NCBI RefSeq assembly: GCF_901933205.1
Contig: NC_044571.1
Location: 69,627,689-69,691,688 of the forward strand
Length of the DNA: 64,000 bases
Origin: Camarhynchus parvulus
Lineage: Eukaryota; Chordata; Aves; Passeriformes; Thraupidae
Direction: 5' to 3'
Below, in pieces: positions 43,201 to 58,499 of the stretch. Made by a program: the position numbers and the translations under genes. Every line of letters begins with the position of its first letter. Position 1 is the stretch's first letter. Below the pieces are notes generated by a model. That model saw nothing but the letters and a program-made list of their open reading frames with translations, was not told the DNA's origin and did not search any database.

Positions 43201-46200
43201 CTCTCTGCTCTGAGCTGCTCCCACAGAAACAGCATTTGTTGATATTGGCTTAACCACCCCAAGGGATAAAATTACTAGGAAATGTTTACAAGGGCCATTT
43301 GAAACTTGAGAAGAGGATGTTTTTAGTAATGCAGAAAGAGCCAAATACCTTAGAAGAGAAATATTTCAGCTTTAAGAATTAATTACTACTTCCCAGTAAT
43401 GCGGGCTGACAAATAAGCTTGTGCAATTTCCCGGACAGACACATTTTAATGGAAATATTGTGCACAGGTCAAGAGCAAAATAGAGTTGCTGAACCATGAC
43501 CTCACAAGCTTGGGTAGGTGGGTGCCTCTGCCCAAACACTTGCCCAGCAAAGCCCAAAGGGCAGAGCATGGGGCTGAAGCAGCCACCTCAACACAGCAGC
43601 TCACACCATGAGGGTCCCTGATGAGGTTTGCTCCTAGGGCTGGTTGTTTTCTGTCACAAAGGAAAAACGTGGATAACAAACAACCAAGCACATTTTTCAA
43701 AACAGCAGCTACGACATCTATGAAGCTCTGTAATCATTATGCAAAATTCACTATGTAGCTTTTCAGTTGTAAATCAAGTATCACAGGGCACTGAAATGAA
43801 AGCTCAATCTCGATATCTTAATTTTTCTTTTGGTAGTGTGGGAAGATAGTATATAGCTGATTATGCTCCACAATATACACTGGCATAACAAGTCACAATA
43901 TACATTTATTATTCTTTCAGTCAAAGCATCAAACATTGAATGTAGTAAGAAAATTTCATGAACCAATTCCCTCAAAACCACTTTCAATAAAAAGTATTTG
44001 CTTTCTCCTTCTTTTTAGATAGGCAAAATGAGGAGAGTGGTGGAAACCTGAGAATCAATAGGGAAATCCGAATTGTCATTAATTACCCCAGATGCAATCT
44101 GAGCTGCTGTTTTGTGAGCTCTACTCATAAAAAGGTTTTTCAGGATGTCACTGAAGGTACCTCAGGGACAACTCTTTGGAGTGTTGCCTACAGTTTAGTG
44201 CAGTGACCCAACAATGGCATCACCCTCAAAGATATTGCTCCTAGAAGGACAACAGACTTTGGATCCTCACTTAGGAGAAACTGAAGAGATCCTGCTGCCA
44301 TACTGATGTGAATCACCAGTGGTCATGTGCCAAGTGCAAATGCCATAAAAGGTCGCCTTTGCCTAAAGGACTTAATTTGGAATCTATTTGAATTATCATT
44401 CAGCAAAAGCTAATGAAGTCCCGCAGGAATAAAATCATTTTACAGGAGATCCATGCATGGGATGCAGATTTGTTTCCAGTCATCCATCCATCTATCCATC
44501 CATCCATCCATCCATCCATGCATCCATGCATCCATATCTCAATCAATTTTGCTCCCTGTCTGAAGCTTGAACCCATCTCTTGCCCACTGTGTGAACACAG
44601 TCCTTGTTCACAGTCTGCCTTGTCCACAATCCTTCCCACAGACAAACCACAGAAAACAGCATGAACTGCAGCATTGGCCATTTCCTGTGCTGAGAGGCAA
44701 GCCCCCATCAAGAGACAGTGAGGAAGCAGCCTGGGTCGAGGTGCTCCAGTGGGGCAGAAAATAAAGGGGACATCCATAAAGCTTTTTGAAGAAAACACCC
44801 CTATCTCTGTCTAGGGATGTGCAGCTCCTGAGTTGAGTACACAGAACAGGTTGATGGCAGCTGCTATTTTAAAATTCATGAAGCCTTAAAGCATTACTGG
44901 ATGATTTCAGAGCTTGGAGATAAGTAGACAAAATAGTCCAACAGGGGGGAGATGCTGATGTAGTAGCAGCCATAATAGAGTGTGATGCTGCACACATCCC
45001 TGCTTCTGAAAACCCACTCATCCATCTTGTCAGGGAAAATTGCTGTGATTCTGTTTCATAGCGGAGGTGGTGGGAGGAAAGAGGCAGATGCATATTTTCC
45101 TCTGATCAAGGAGAAAAGGCCACGCTATGCACCACTTACCCTCCTGAAGCCACCCTGCCCCCTCTGTGAAGGGCTTAGAGACTGGGGATGGCAAGTATTC
45201 AGTAGGAAAGGCGTAAGTTGCCATGGCCCAGGAGAAACAAAGGATTTGGAGCTGCTCTACTAGTACTTGTGAGATGCTTTGCCCTCCCTGCCCTGGCGGG
45301 CCTGCTTTGCTCAGGACTTTGCTCCAGCTTTACAGGACTGAAGAAAATGCTGGGGTAAAATGTGCTGGGAGCCAGCAGGTTCTTCTTGTGCTTTACCTGT
45401 TAGCTCAGGGTTGAAAACTTCTGGGTGAGAGTAGATCTGTGCCAGCCAGGGGAAGTTCAGACAAACAGCATAAATGCTTAATTTATGTACCTCTACCCAA
45501 AAGTGTTACCCAGTGTGGGCCAAAGCAGCTGCTACCTTAAGTTGGAGGCATATCAGAGCAGCCATCCCTCCCTGCCATCAACACACTCTAATCATCCAGA
45601 TTCTCCATACATCCCTGAGGGGATTATCCTACTCCTGACATGTGGCTGAAGCAGCCCAGCAGCATGAGAAGCATGGGATGGAGACAGGAGATGTTGCACC
45701 TTTGACCTAAGCATGGGTGCCTGTGTAGCAAGAGCCATCTCTAGCTTTTGCCCATGAGAGAGATATGAGGAAAATTTATGCCCCTGCTCCTGCCCATCCC
45801 TGCCCCTTGAGTGCCTACTGGTTCCTGCACAAACTCTTCTCCTGTACCAGAGTGGGGATCCAAGCTCCTGCTTTGCCAGGGGCAGTGGGAGGCATCTAAG
45901 TCAGTGACTAATGTGATTTTTCACCTGGCCATTGAGGACCATGGTGAGATGCAGACTTGTCCAATAACATTACCTGCCCCTTTAGCATATTTTGTATCAT
46001 GTGTGCACTGGATTTCTTTAGCAACTTGCTTGGTGAAACTCTGTACTGGATACATGAGTAGGAAATTATTTCCAAAGACAAAAGCTGCAGGTTAAAAAAA
46101 CAACTGAAACTCTACCAGAGGTGTATTTTCTCTTGGAAACAATTTGTTATCCTGGTTTCAAGATGGTGACATGTTCCACAAATATCCCACTTGTGACTTT

Positions 46201-47840
46201 TCAATTTCTCTTCAAATTTCCCCATGGACACATGGTCCATGTGGTGAGTTCAAGTCTGCCAGGGACATGCTCATTCTCATCAACTCCATCATCCTGCTCC
46301 CCTCAAGCCCAGAATCCTGGGCCTGGCAGAACAACTCTCACAGTGAAGAAATATTTAACATGTGTTAAGTATTGTATTAACACATTTAAGTATTACTTGG
46401 TTTGTCCAGGCTGTCACCATGCTTTTGACGTGGATTAGCTCCAAGAGTTTTGGATCCAGCTTGCAGCCCCAGTTTCAGTCTGTTCCTGCAGCTCTGGGTA
46501 TCAGCTCTCCTGTGCCCAGGGCAGCACAGGGCCTTCATGGAGGAGACATACAGTGACATGCCTGGGCTGAAGAGGTGCACATAGCCCTGGGTGGGGAACA
46601 GTGCTGCTGGCACCCCACACCCCTGCCTAGACCCTCTGGTGCTTCTGCACAGAGCATCATCTTTAACATGCTCAGTCACCCTTCCCTCAATTAGCACCAT
46701 AAGGAAGACTCAGATGCAGATAAAAAGTGAAGGAAGCTTCAAGGCCCAGGGATCAGAAACAACAGGGATTGCCCACTAACTGCAAGGCACAGCACCTACC
46801 TGCCTTTCCTAACACAAGGAAAGAAGGAAGTGGTCTTTTGACTTACCTATTTTATTTTATAAAATAAACCTTACTGGACTTGCACTTGAGTAAGGACAGC
46901 AAGTTTCCCCTGTACAGATTAATCCACTTCCACACTTTCTACTCAGCATGTAGTTTTATTTCTCACATACATAATTCAGAAGCATACTGAAAGGGTAAAA
47001 CCTACATTCCATGCTCAGACATCCAGCAAACAGTTAATAAAACCCATTCTAGTATGGTTTAGAGTTTATGTGGAGTAAAGTCTGACCTGTTTTCAATAGC
47101 TACAAAATTACTCTGGGGAAGATAAAGGTGTGATTCCTTTTAAATGTAGCTATTTTCTGTCCAAGGAAAAGGTCCTACGCATCAGTCCTTCCTATCATAC
47201 ATCTCCAGAGAAAGCAACAGCCAACCCACATACTCCTCTGCTGTGGATTGCTCAGCACTTTGTTCCACAGCAATCTGTAGGAGAAACTGAACCCTCCTGT
47301 TAAATGCTTGGGGCTCAAATTATTAACTCTGTAGAACAGATCTCTAAGGCACATCAGAAATTGGAGCTCATTCCTAACAGCCTATCAGCATTCAGGCTAT
47401 TACAGGTGCAAGCAAAACAGCAGCTTTGAGGGAGAGAGCAGTTCTGTTATAACGAGAATTCTTACAGACACTTGTATATTTTCATGTTTAATAGAGCTTT
47501 TTTTATCTCCTACAAAGTTTTCCACCAATGGCTTTCCAAGCACTATATAAAGGCAGGTAATGATTTCATCATTAACACTCGCATTTTACAAATAGGAAAT
47601 TGAAGCCTCCAGAGAAAATTATATGAGTAGCTTAATACAGAAAATCCCAGCCCCCCAAAAAAGAAATGGAATCAAAGCCTCGTGGCAAAATTCCCCTTTC
47701 CAACTACCTTTATTTGGTTGCTATGCAGCCTTTTTTCCCCTTTTTTTTCTTTAAAAATAACCCAACCAGTCAAATGAGAGAACAGCAAGGAAATTGCAAG
47801 CTTTGACATACTTACTTCTACACTGCTGGTATTAGTAAAA
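40263..47840. other. Intergenic, 3' flank of RASL11A
   Basis: No exon found. GTF3A, the next gene in other vertebrates, would be expected on the minus strand further left, but no C2H2 zinc-finger reading frame is present. AT-rich stretches at 41230-41460 and 42040-42240 are possible conserved elements. Confidence 0.65.
44481..44534. repeat. (CATC)n microsatellite
   Basis: About thirteen CATC units with one CTAT and two CATG variants. A related but weaker ATCC-rich run occurs at 30738-30775. Confidence 0.93.
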
Positions 47841-47851
47841 AAATAAAGATT

Positions 47852-47857
47852 TTTATT
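47852..47857 (-). terminator. Polyadenylation signal of RASL11A
   Basis: AATAAA on the minus strand lies about 55 nt after the TAA stop and is followed by a T-rich stretch. This would give a very short 3' UTR. Later signals further left could give longer isoforms; sequence alone cannot decide. Confidence 0.6.
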
Positions 47858-47911
47858 AACTAGTTTACAAAAATAAATTCTATTGAGTCCCAGAAGATGT
47901 CATTGGGAGGT

Positions 47912-48986
47912 TTACTTGACTTTGGAAGATAAAGCCTGTTTGAAACGTCTCTTTAGATCTTGCATGTTGGGAGATTTGGGCCGAGGGATGATGGATGACC
48001 GCCTCCTGTCCGTGCTGCCAGCATGCTGTAGTTTGCTGACCTCCTTGCAAAGGTACTGGAAGACATCACAGACACCTTGGGAGTCCTCACTGGTGGAGAT
48101 TTCCAAGAACAGGCTGCCCAGTTCATCTGCCAGCTGTAGTCCCTCTTTTGCCTGTACTTGCCTGGCGTGAAGGAGGTCTGCTTTGTTCCCCACAATAATG
48201 ATGGGAGTCCTGGTGTCAGGGTGCACCTTGCGAATGTGCTGGTAGAGAGGCTGGACGGACTGGTAGCTGCTGTAGTCTGTGATGGAGTAGACCAGCAGGA
48301 AGCCCTCTGCCCACTTCACACACCGGGACAGGGAGTCCAGCACCTGCACGCAGTCCTCCTGCACCTGCAGTACAACAGGGAGCACAGATTCGGCATTGGG
48401 TCATGCGAGTATAAAGATCGAGCATAGCACCATCAAACGGGTCCAAAGGGAAGTCTGAGCTCTGTCTCAGGAGACCAAGTCTAGGCACGCAGGAAATTTG
48501 GGCTCAAAAGCTGAGCCTTTGGGTAGCACGGGAGAACCGATTGATCCAAAACATCTCCATACCTGAATGCATCCCGGCGTGTCTTGGATCTGCACGGCAA
48601 CGTGGTCCCCATCCAGATGGACCAGCCGGGAGTAGAGGTTGCCTGGGGAGCAGAGAGCCGTGAGCCCCGGACGGACGCGGGGCCCCGCCGCGCCCGGCCC
48701 CGCCGCGCCCCGCCCGCCTCACCTGTGTTGGGCTCGTAGTCGCCGATGAAGCGCTTGGTCAGGAACCGCACGATCATGGCTGAAACACAGAGCGCCGCGT
48801 TAGGCGGGACGGACGGACGAACGGACGGACAGACAGGGGAAGAGGAAGGGCAGCCCCGCACTCACCGCTCTTGCCGACGCCGCGGGCACCCAGCACGGCC
48901 AGGCGGACCTGGGCGCCGGGCGGCCCCGGGGGGCACTCGGCGATGGGCGCCAGCAGGAAGGGCTGGGACATGCTCGGCAGGCGCAT
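47912..48986 (-). CDS. RASL11A: Ras-like GTPase RASL11A, four coding exons
   Basis: Coding exons on the minus strand are 48986-48866, 48779-48723, 48642-48563 and 48364-47912, all with GT/AG borders and joined in frame to 236 residues (the human protein is about 242). The start MRLPSMSQPFLLAPIAE matches the family N terminus. GTPase motifs in order are: P-loop GARGVGKS (33-40), switch I region YEPNTG with Thr59, DTPG (80-83), NKAD (146-149) and EIST (174-177). The C terminus, with IIPRPKSPNMQDLKRRFKQAL followed by SSKVK, is basic and has no CAAX box, so the protein is not prenylated. RASL11A is reported as a nucleolar/chromatin factor that works with UBF in rRNA transcription. Two catalytic positions are unusual: Arg35 at the Ras Gly12 site and Cys84 in place of Gln61. 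Introns are tiny (86, 80 and 198 bp). Confidence 0.96.
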
Positions 48987-49330
48987 GGGAGAGGCGGCTC
49001 GGCGGCCGGAGGGCTCGCACGGCTCCGCTCGGATCGGCCGGCAGCGCCCGGAGCGGGCGGCCCCGCCGCCTTTTAAAGGCCCCGGCGGCGGCCCCGCCTT
49101 GGGGCCGCCCCGCTGCCGCTGCACCGCCCCCCGCAGCACCGCCCCACAGCCGTACCGCCCTCGCCGCCCGATTTACCCCACCCGGGTTGTACCCGTTCCT
49201 CTTTCTCCCACCCTCCCCACGCACAGGGCGTCGGGTGGTCCCGGCGGGCACAGCCCAGGGGTCTGGCGGCCAGCCTGGTCAGGCCATGCAACCTGCGTCC
49301 CACGGTAGGGGCAAGCATCCTGCTGGGCAT
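48640..49330. promoter_or_regulatory. CpG-island promoter of RASL11A
   Basis: Dense CpG and GC boxes span exons 1-3 and the upstream flank. A TATA-like TTTAAAA lies on the minus strand at 49077-49071. It predicts a start near 49045 and a 5' UTR of about 60 nt. The plus-strand frame of 247 codons at 48746-49489 runs antisense across this island; it shows no recognisable domain and is attributed to GC-driven lack of stops. Confidence 0.7.
48806..48838. repeat. GGAC tetranucleotide array in RASL11A intron 1
   Basis: An imperfect (GGAC)n run of about eight units with A substitutions (gaac, agac) fills nearly half of the 86-bp first intron. Length variation here would change an intron already close to minimum size. 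Confidence 0.85.
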
Positions 49331-52300
49331 CCACCCCGCCCAAGGCAGACGGGCAAATGCATCACCCTCCCTGCAATGAGGGACTCCAGTCTTGAAATAA
49401 AGGAAATTATTTTACCTCAGACTATTTTGTTGCCCACACCCGAACATATCCCTCTACAGGCAGTGTTGAAAACCCAGCTTGTGGATTGAACAACAGCCAG
49501 CCCTGAAACCTAAGTGGTCGTGATTGGGCCCTTTGGGTTTTCGAAGTAGAAAAGTTTTGGAGAAGAATGGTGCTCCACCCTTAAATGAGGCTGCCCTTAA
49601 ATGAGCCTCAGACCTGCAGGCAGCTGTGTGGATGTTTCAGTCTTCACAAACCAATGTCCTGACTTCTGCTTCTGCTCTGTGCTGCCCTGCAACTGCGTAA
49701 GTACTTAAAAGATAAATAATCCATTCAGAGGCTGCTTTCATTTCTATCAGGGAGATAGCACATGCCAGCAGGATACAACATGGAAAAGGACAGTGGATGG
49801 ATGGTACTCGCATGGACTGATCTCATGGCACAGAGGGATGGAGCCACTGTGAGAGCTGCTGCTGGGCCCTGGATGCAGATTCTTAGACAGCCCAACTGAC
49901 CCTGGATGCTCACACACAGGCAGCTGAGTTAAGACCATACTTATTAACATCAGTTAAAGTAGTACCTGCAGCAAAGCATGCTGGAAGAAGTACTGTTGAT
50001 TATTTGTGCTACTCTAGTGCCTAAGAACCCTTATGGGTTTCTTTTCACTTCCAAAAGCTATTGCCCCTGAAGTTTCTACTTTACTCCCCATCATGCCAGC
50101 AAGATCTTTTTTGGGAAAGATTTCTCTTGTATCACTAAAAGCTTTTGGTTTCCAGAGGTGCCCGCTATTGTCACCTGCTCCTATTGTCAGGGGATCACTT
50201 GTCTTTGGCCTCACTCACAGAGCCAGCAGCAGCTATTTTTATACATTGCTTTACAAAAGATCTATCAGAGTACATTCAGTGTGCCCCTGAAAGAATGCTA
50301 CTGAAACAAGTCCCTTCCAGGCAGAAGATTCCGAGGTGCTGAGCTGTGAAAGCAGCATCGAACAACCGTCCTTCTCAAACCTTGAGGAGCTGCCTGTTTC
50401 TGGGCAGCTGTACACCTCAAACTGTGTTGCCTGCTGCTGGGAGCACCTCCAAAGGGGAAGTGGGAGTGGTCAAGCAGAGAGATAACGTTGCCCAAGCCCA
50501 GGCAGGATGTCCTGTGAAGGAATTGATGTCCAGGGTGTGAGGGACTGTGTCTCCATCAACACTTACCCAGGTGCAACAGGAGCAGCTCAGTAAATTGAAG
50601 CAGTTGGGGCCCAGATTAGCTGTCCCCATGCTGCAGACTAAGCACCCCTAGGATGTGTGGGCCTCCAGGCTATTCCAAGGATCCTTTCTCTGCTCTGCAG
50701 GCCCCACTTGGAAGTGCTAGGCTGTACTTTTTCACCCCCACTCTGTGGATGGCCTACCCCACTATCCCTATGGCCCATCACGATCCCCTTTCCCTCAGCA
50801 ACACTGGTCAGTGCCAGGTATGCCACACTGCTGCCTGACACATCCCCCTGTTCCAAGCTCTGGCAACGTTGAACAGCAGTACTTTTGTGGGGGAGAGTAG
50901 GTGGCCTGTTCCTGTGATGGTGGCATGGAGGACATCCTGAGAGCTTCTTTTTTATTTTTCTGAGTTCTTAAGCTGTATGGGTGCTGCTGATGGGAGCAAT
51001 GTTCCTACCCCGTGCAGCCTCTGTACTGACAATGGGTCCTTCTCCCACTTCCCAGTCCTGCCTTTTCACTGACCCTCCCTGCCTGACACTGCCTACAGTG
51101 TGCAGGAAACCTCAAATCCTGGGGTTGCCAATAGGCTAAAAAAGCTTACTGCTCAGAAGGCAGCTTCCTTGCTGCTTCTCTAGGAGACAACAGGAGATTT
51201 TGCCAGGGGTAAATGTTTGTGGCTGTAAAGGAGCCTCAGAACAGGACTGCAGAGAGCTGGTTACAGCTCATGGGTTTAGTGTGTAAAACCCTTCCAGAGC
51301 AAGTCAAAACTGGTGACTCCAAGCCCTGTAAGGAACATGCTTCACGTTTCAGCTCAGGACTGGAGATGTCCCCACAGGCAGTTCTTCAACTTTTCCCAAT
51401 TCACAGATCTCCCTCTTTCGTCAGGATTGTGCAAAAACAGGGCAGCCAAACACACAGGAAGCAAATTTCAGCAGCTGAGATCAGGTACTGAGATCTGTTA
51501 AGTGTCTGGGCTGTGAAACTTCAGATGAGTGTGGAAAACACTCACTTCACTGAGTGCAACAAACTACAAACTACTAAGGCTACACCTTAGTTTATTTCTC
51601 CTGTTTTCAAACATTAAAAACAAACAAACAAAAATGGTTATTTTCTTCCTACACGAACCCAGATTAATTTTCAGTCATTTCTGGGAATCCTAACCAAGAA
51701 AGCCTTCCCAACCTCTCTTCCTAGCCCACAGACGACTTTCAAAGATGCATTTACAACCAACTACTGTTGTCATAGTGACCTTAAAAACACTTTTTCTAAA
51801 TAAATTGGAATGTGTAGCAATGCAGTGTCTCTGGGAGCACAGCTCTTAAACAAGACCACTGTAATGTTGTCTAGTCTTAGTATTCCAATTAGTTGAAAGT
51901 AAGTTCAAAAGTTTAGATCTGTGCCCCACTTATGATGTTAATCATGCTGCTACAGCTAATCTGCCGTGATTTTGACAAGTGAGTACTAACCAAACACAGA
52001 ACCAAAATAGCTTAGACATGCATGCATGAGAAGCAAATTTAAAATGCCATCACCAGTTTGTATCCAATAGCCTCCCACTTAATTCCTACAAAGCCTAGTG
52101 GAAAATGATGCTTATCTTGTAAGGCAAATACCACTTTTAAATGGCTGCGGAAACTGACAAACCAAAGAGGTTGATAAAGCTCACAAATCCTGCTGCTCCA
52201 AGAAAAGCCTGCTAAGGGGCATGATCCTCCAAGTCACTTCTAAAATCATTCCACCTATACAGCCTGCTTCCCATCTTCTGAGATGGGAGCTTGGAGAACT

Positions 52301-53544
52301 TCAAACATAGCAATCTGCTCACTGGAACTTGGAAACTCCAGCCCATCCAACCTAAAGCCCTTCACCCTTAAATATCAGCCCAAGCCAGACTCTGAATTCA
52401 AGGTCTGAAACCTACATTCCATGGGAACGGGAACACTCACGATTGAGAGTTAGGTAAAAGCAAACCTCATCTCTGTGTTCCTTACTCCCACACTTACAAG
52501 CTGCCCTGCAATTCACTGTTCAGCAACTCTCAGCAGTGAACACCTACAAACAGCTTGAGGTCACTTGCTGCTCTAGTACTTCTGTCTACACGTAGACATT
52601 AGTTTTACACCACTTACTGAAGGTAGCTGAGCAATGCCTGACATGACACTTCAAGCTAAACTATTATTTACCTGTAACTAAAAAACAAGCCTGAGACTGC
52701 GTTTTCAAGGCTAACCAAGCAGATTCCCTTCAGCAGTCTCTAGCAGGCTGCACACTGCTTCAAGCAAAGCTCACTAAACCAGCACTGGTTGGTAAACAGT
52801 AAGCTAAAAATCTTCCATTTAAGACCTGCACATGTGGCACTGGGCTTTTGTGAGATATGACTAAACCTGGGATAAGAGGAATTCACTGCAATGTTCAACA
52901 GGTATGCAATAAACATATAAAATTCAAGTGTTTAGTAGCTATACCAGCCAATTAAAATGTTAAAAATCAAAATACAAAGGCTGGCAGTTTTGGAATGAAA
53001 CCCTTGCTTCTAAACTACTACTAATTTGTAAGAAAACTTATTGGCATGGGGATGCTGTAAACATTATTTTGCAGGTTACACTGGTGGAAGACCAAAATTT
53101 GCCTACAGACACTTCCCTAAAGGTTGTTTTCAAAAATGGTTTCAACAATTCCTCAGTATTCATGAGGCCCCTTAGCCAAAACCTTGCATCAACGAAATCT
53201 GAAACACCTTATCTCTTTTCCTACAAAAAAAAATATCAAGCCTTTAATTGGCACTGGCCAATTCTTGATACAAATTCTTAGTTTGCTGGTGAAATATTCT
53301 GTGTCCCCTCATAATAGCTCATGAGCATTACTAAGCACTAGCAAATTTCAGTGTTCCTAGCATTTATCATCTATATAAATGATGAAACTCGTCAGCAAAA
53401 GCTGCAGATGATTTAAATGACTAAGCATCATGGTAAATGCAAGCTAAATCAATAAACTTCAATAAAAGAAGGTTTCTAAAACACCTGTTCAAACAAAAAA
53501 GCCCCAAACCCAACTAAATGAATCAGCCACAATCACATACACTT
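49331..53544. other. Intergenic spacer between RASL11A and RPL21
   Basis: About 4.2 kb with no recognisable gene or mobile element. It contains one 16-bp-period duplication and a short perfect hairpin (52269-52288). The longest frame (92 codons at 51213-51491) has no recognisable family. Confidence 0.7.
49578..49605. repeat. 12-bp duplication with 16-bp period
   Basis: CCCTTAAATGAG occurs twice; copies start 16 bp apart, upstream of the RASL11A CpG island. Confidence 0.85.
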
Positions 53545-53564
53545 GTCCAAAACCATATCTTTAG

Positions 53565-53570
53565 TTTATT
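53565..53570 (-). terminator. Polyadenylation signal of RPL21
   Basis: AATAAA on the minus strand begins 13 nt after the stop codon. This implies a 3' UTR of only about 30-40 nt, typical of ribosomal-protein mRNAs. The cleavage site is probably near 53545-53555. Confidence 0.8.
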
Positions 53571-53583
53571 TTTTAAACATACA

Positions 53584-56894
<3,311 letters not shown>

Positions 56895-57180
56895 TTACTG
56901 TAAAAAAATAAAGGCAAATTACTCACAACTCATCACACAGTTGATAGAACTTTCAGGTATTTCAGATTAATGGAGTCTTTAAGCCTATTCAGAATGACAC
57001 TGATTCAATTCAAGTAACGGGATTCACTTAGGCATCCAAAGAAATCAGAGCTTATAGGACCACAGCTTAACTCAGGTTAGAATGGATGCCAGCAAGGTAC
57101 TCAGTTTAACTCCTGCTTACAGCAAGGTCTAACTAAGCTACTCAAGAGCTTTCTCCACTCAGGTCTTGAAACTCTTCAAG

Positions 57181-57540
57181 GAATAAAGAATATTCAGCAT
57201 TGGAAGGGACCCACAAGGACCAACTCTTGGCTCTGTGGAGAACACCTGAAGAGTCACAGCATGTAACTGAGAGCATTGTTCAGAAGATTATCGAACTCTC
57301 CCAGGCTGGTGCTGTGACCAGCTTCCCCAGGAGCCCATTCCAGTGCCCAACCACCCTCAGGGTGAAGAACCCTGATGCCCAAATTAAAACTTTCCCTGAC
57401 ACATTTTCATGCCACTTCCTCGGATCCTGTCCCTGGTCACCACAAAGGTCAGCGCCTGCCCCTCCACTTGCACTCATGCAGAAGCTGTAGAGATGAGGTC
57501 TCCCCAAAGACCTCCTGCATACTTTCCCTCAAGACCTTAC
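57181..57540 (-). mobile_element. CR1 LINE 3'-end fragment in RPL21 intron 1
   Basis: Read on the plus strand this is the reverse complement of a CR1 3' end: 'attggaagggacccacaagg', the 'agagtcacagcatgtaactg' segment, 'tgagagcattgttcagaaga', then the stretch about cases 'ccaaccaccctcagggtgaa'. The order matches the well-known avian CR1 3' region. The terminal octamer-like repeat is missing at the left end. The copy is 5'-truncated, as is usual for CR1, and non-coding. It lies in the same transcriptional direction as RPL21. Confidence 0.85.
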
Positions 57541-57809
57541 TGCACAGCCTTCCTAGGGAGCATATTTGGAGGCCTGGCTGTTGCCATTAACATTATATCC
57601 AGTCGGAGCTTCTCCTTCTGACTTCAGCTGGTTGTTTCATGCTCCTTCCATTCGCCCTTGCCAGGCACCAAGATACATACATCCTCTCGCTGTGAGATGT
57701 CCCTCGATGACACCCCTGCCCCGTTCCCTAAGCCCCTCCCTACAAGGCATCCATAAGGCAAGACCTCCACCACCACATTTACAGGCCACTATTACGTCTG
57801 ACACAAGGC

Positions 57810-58420
57810 TCACATGCTCCGCAGGCCTACGCGGCCATGCCGGCGTTGTTGGCCCCGAGGAGCCACCCCTGTGCCGCCTTCCCTGCCCCGGCATCCCGCC
57901 GGGGTGGCCGGGCCCGCCGCCACGTGCTGCAGCGCTGCTGCTCCGCACCGGCACCCGCCGCAGGCCTCAGCGGCCCCTGCCCCCCTCAGCACCCCCCTTC
58001 CTCCCTCCCTCAGCACCCTCTGCACTGCCACCCCGCACGCCGCCCCGCAAGGCCCCCTAACCCGCGGTCTCCTCGCTCCCCCACTCCCCGCACTAGGAAG
58101 GCCGTGGTGCTCCCATCAGCGCCGGCGGCCCCCCGCCCGCCCCCGCCGGCGGCAGGACCCCTCCGGCCGCGTCCCCGCTACGTGTCCCCGCCACCCCGCG
58201 TCCCCAGAGGGTCCCCCGGAGCGGCGGAGGGGCGCGGGCGCTCACCGTGCGTGCGCACAAAATGGCGCCCCGGCTCCAAAGGAAGGGGCGGCGCCGCGCC
58301 CGCCCTTAACAGCGGGGCCTCGGTGGGGCTGCCCGTGCCGCGCCTGACGGGAAGGGGACGGCCTGAGGGCCCGCGAGCCGCGGCACGCTGATCCCCAAAA
58401 ACAGCCGGGTACAAGGCTGG
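57810..58420. promoter_or_regulatory. CpG-island promoter of RPL21
   Basis: A block of very high G+C with dense CpG dinucleotides surrounds the proposed first exon, in sharp contrast to AT-rich sequence on both sides. A TTAAGG element and GC boxes lie just upstream of the TOP start on the minus strand, with no clear TATA box. Long open frames on both strands here (for example 57566-58060 and 57837-58391) are proline-, alanine- and arginine-rich. They result from stop-codon depletion in GC-rich DNA and are not annotated as genes. Confidence 0.8.
58246..58287 (-). other. RPL21: RPL21 non-coding first exon with 5'TOP-like start
   Basis: The donor CACG|GTGAGC at 58246/58245 closes a short GC-rich leader that joins coding exon 1 at 56897. 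The proposed start lies in the pyrimidine run CCCCTTCCTTT at about 58282-58287, which fits the 5'TOP signature of ribosomal-protein mRNAs and mTOR/LARP1-dependent translation. Just downstream, the plus strand reads AAAATGGC at 58259-58266 (GCCATTTT on the transcript strand), the YY1-type motif commonly found at this position in ribosomal-protein genes. The donor is seen directly. The exact start nucleotide is inferred. Confidence 0.75.
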
Positions 58421-58499
58421 TCCTGCGGCTAAAGCAGGGACAAACGCTGCGGGTTTCAGGGCTGTGCTTGTGTTTTCATGGCAACGGGCAGAAAGCGAT

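Noticed and set aside
1..47840. Search for GTF3A zinc-finger exons, the next gene in the vertebrate order
   Set aside because: No C2H2 finger or HTGE-type linker occurs in any frame; the gene should lie outside the window to the left.
48746..49489. Plus-strand 247-codon frame antisense to RASL11A
   Set aside because: It lies over the CpG island, is rich in Arg, Pro, Ala and Gly, and overlaps true RASL11A exons on the other strand; no domain or splice context supports it.
57566..58391. Several long plus-strand frames (164-184 codons) around the RPL21 promoter
   Set aside because: Mutually overlapping in different frames, proline/alanine/arginine-rich, and explained by few stop codons in GC-rich DNA.
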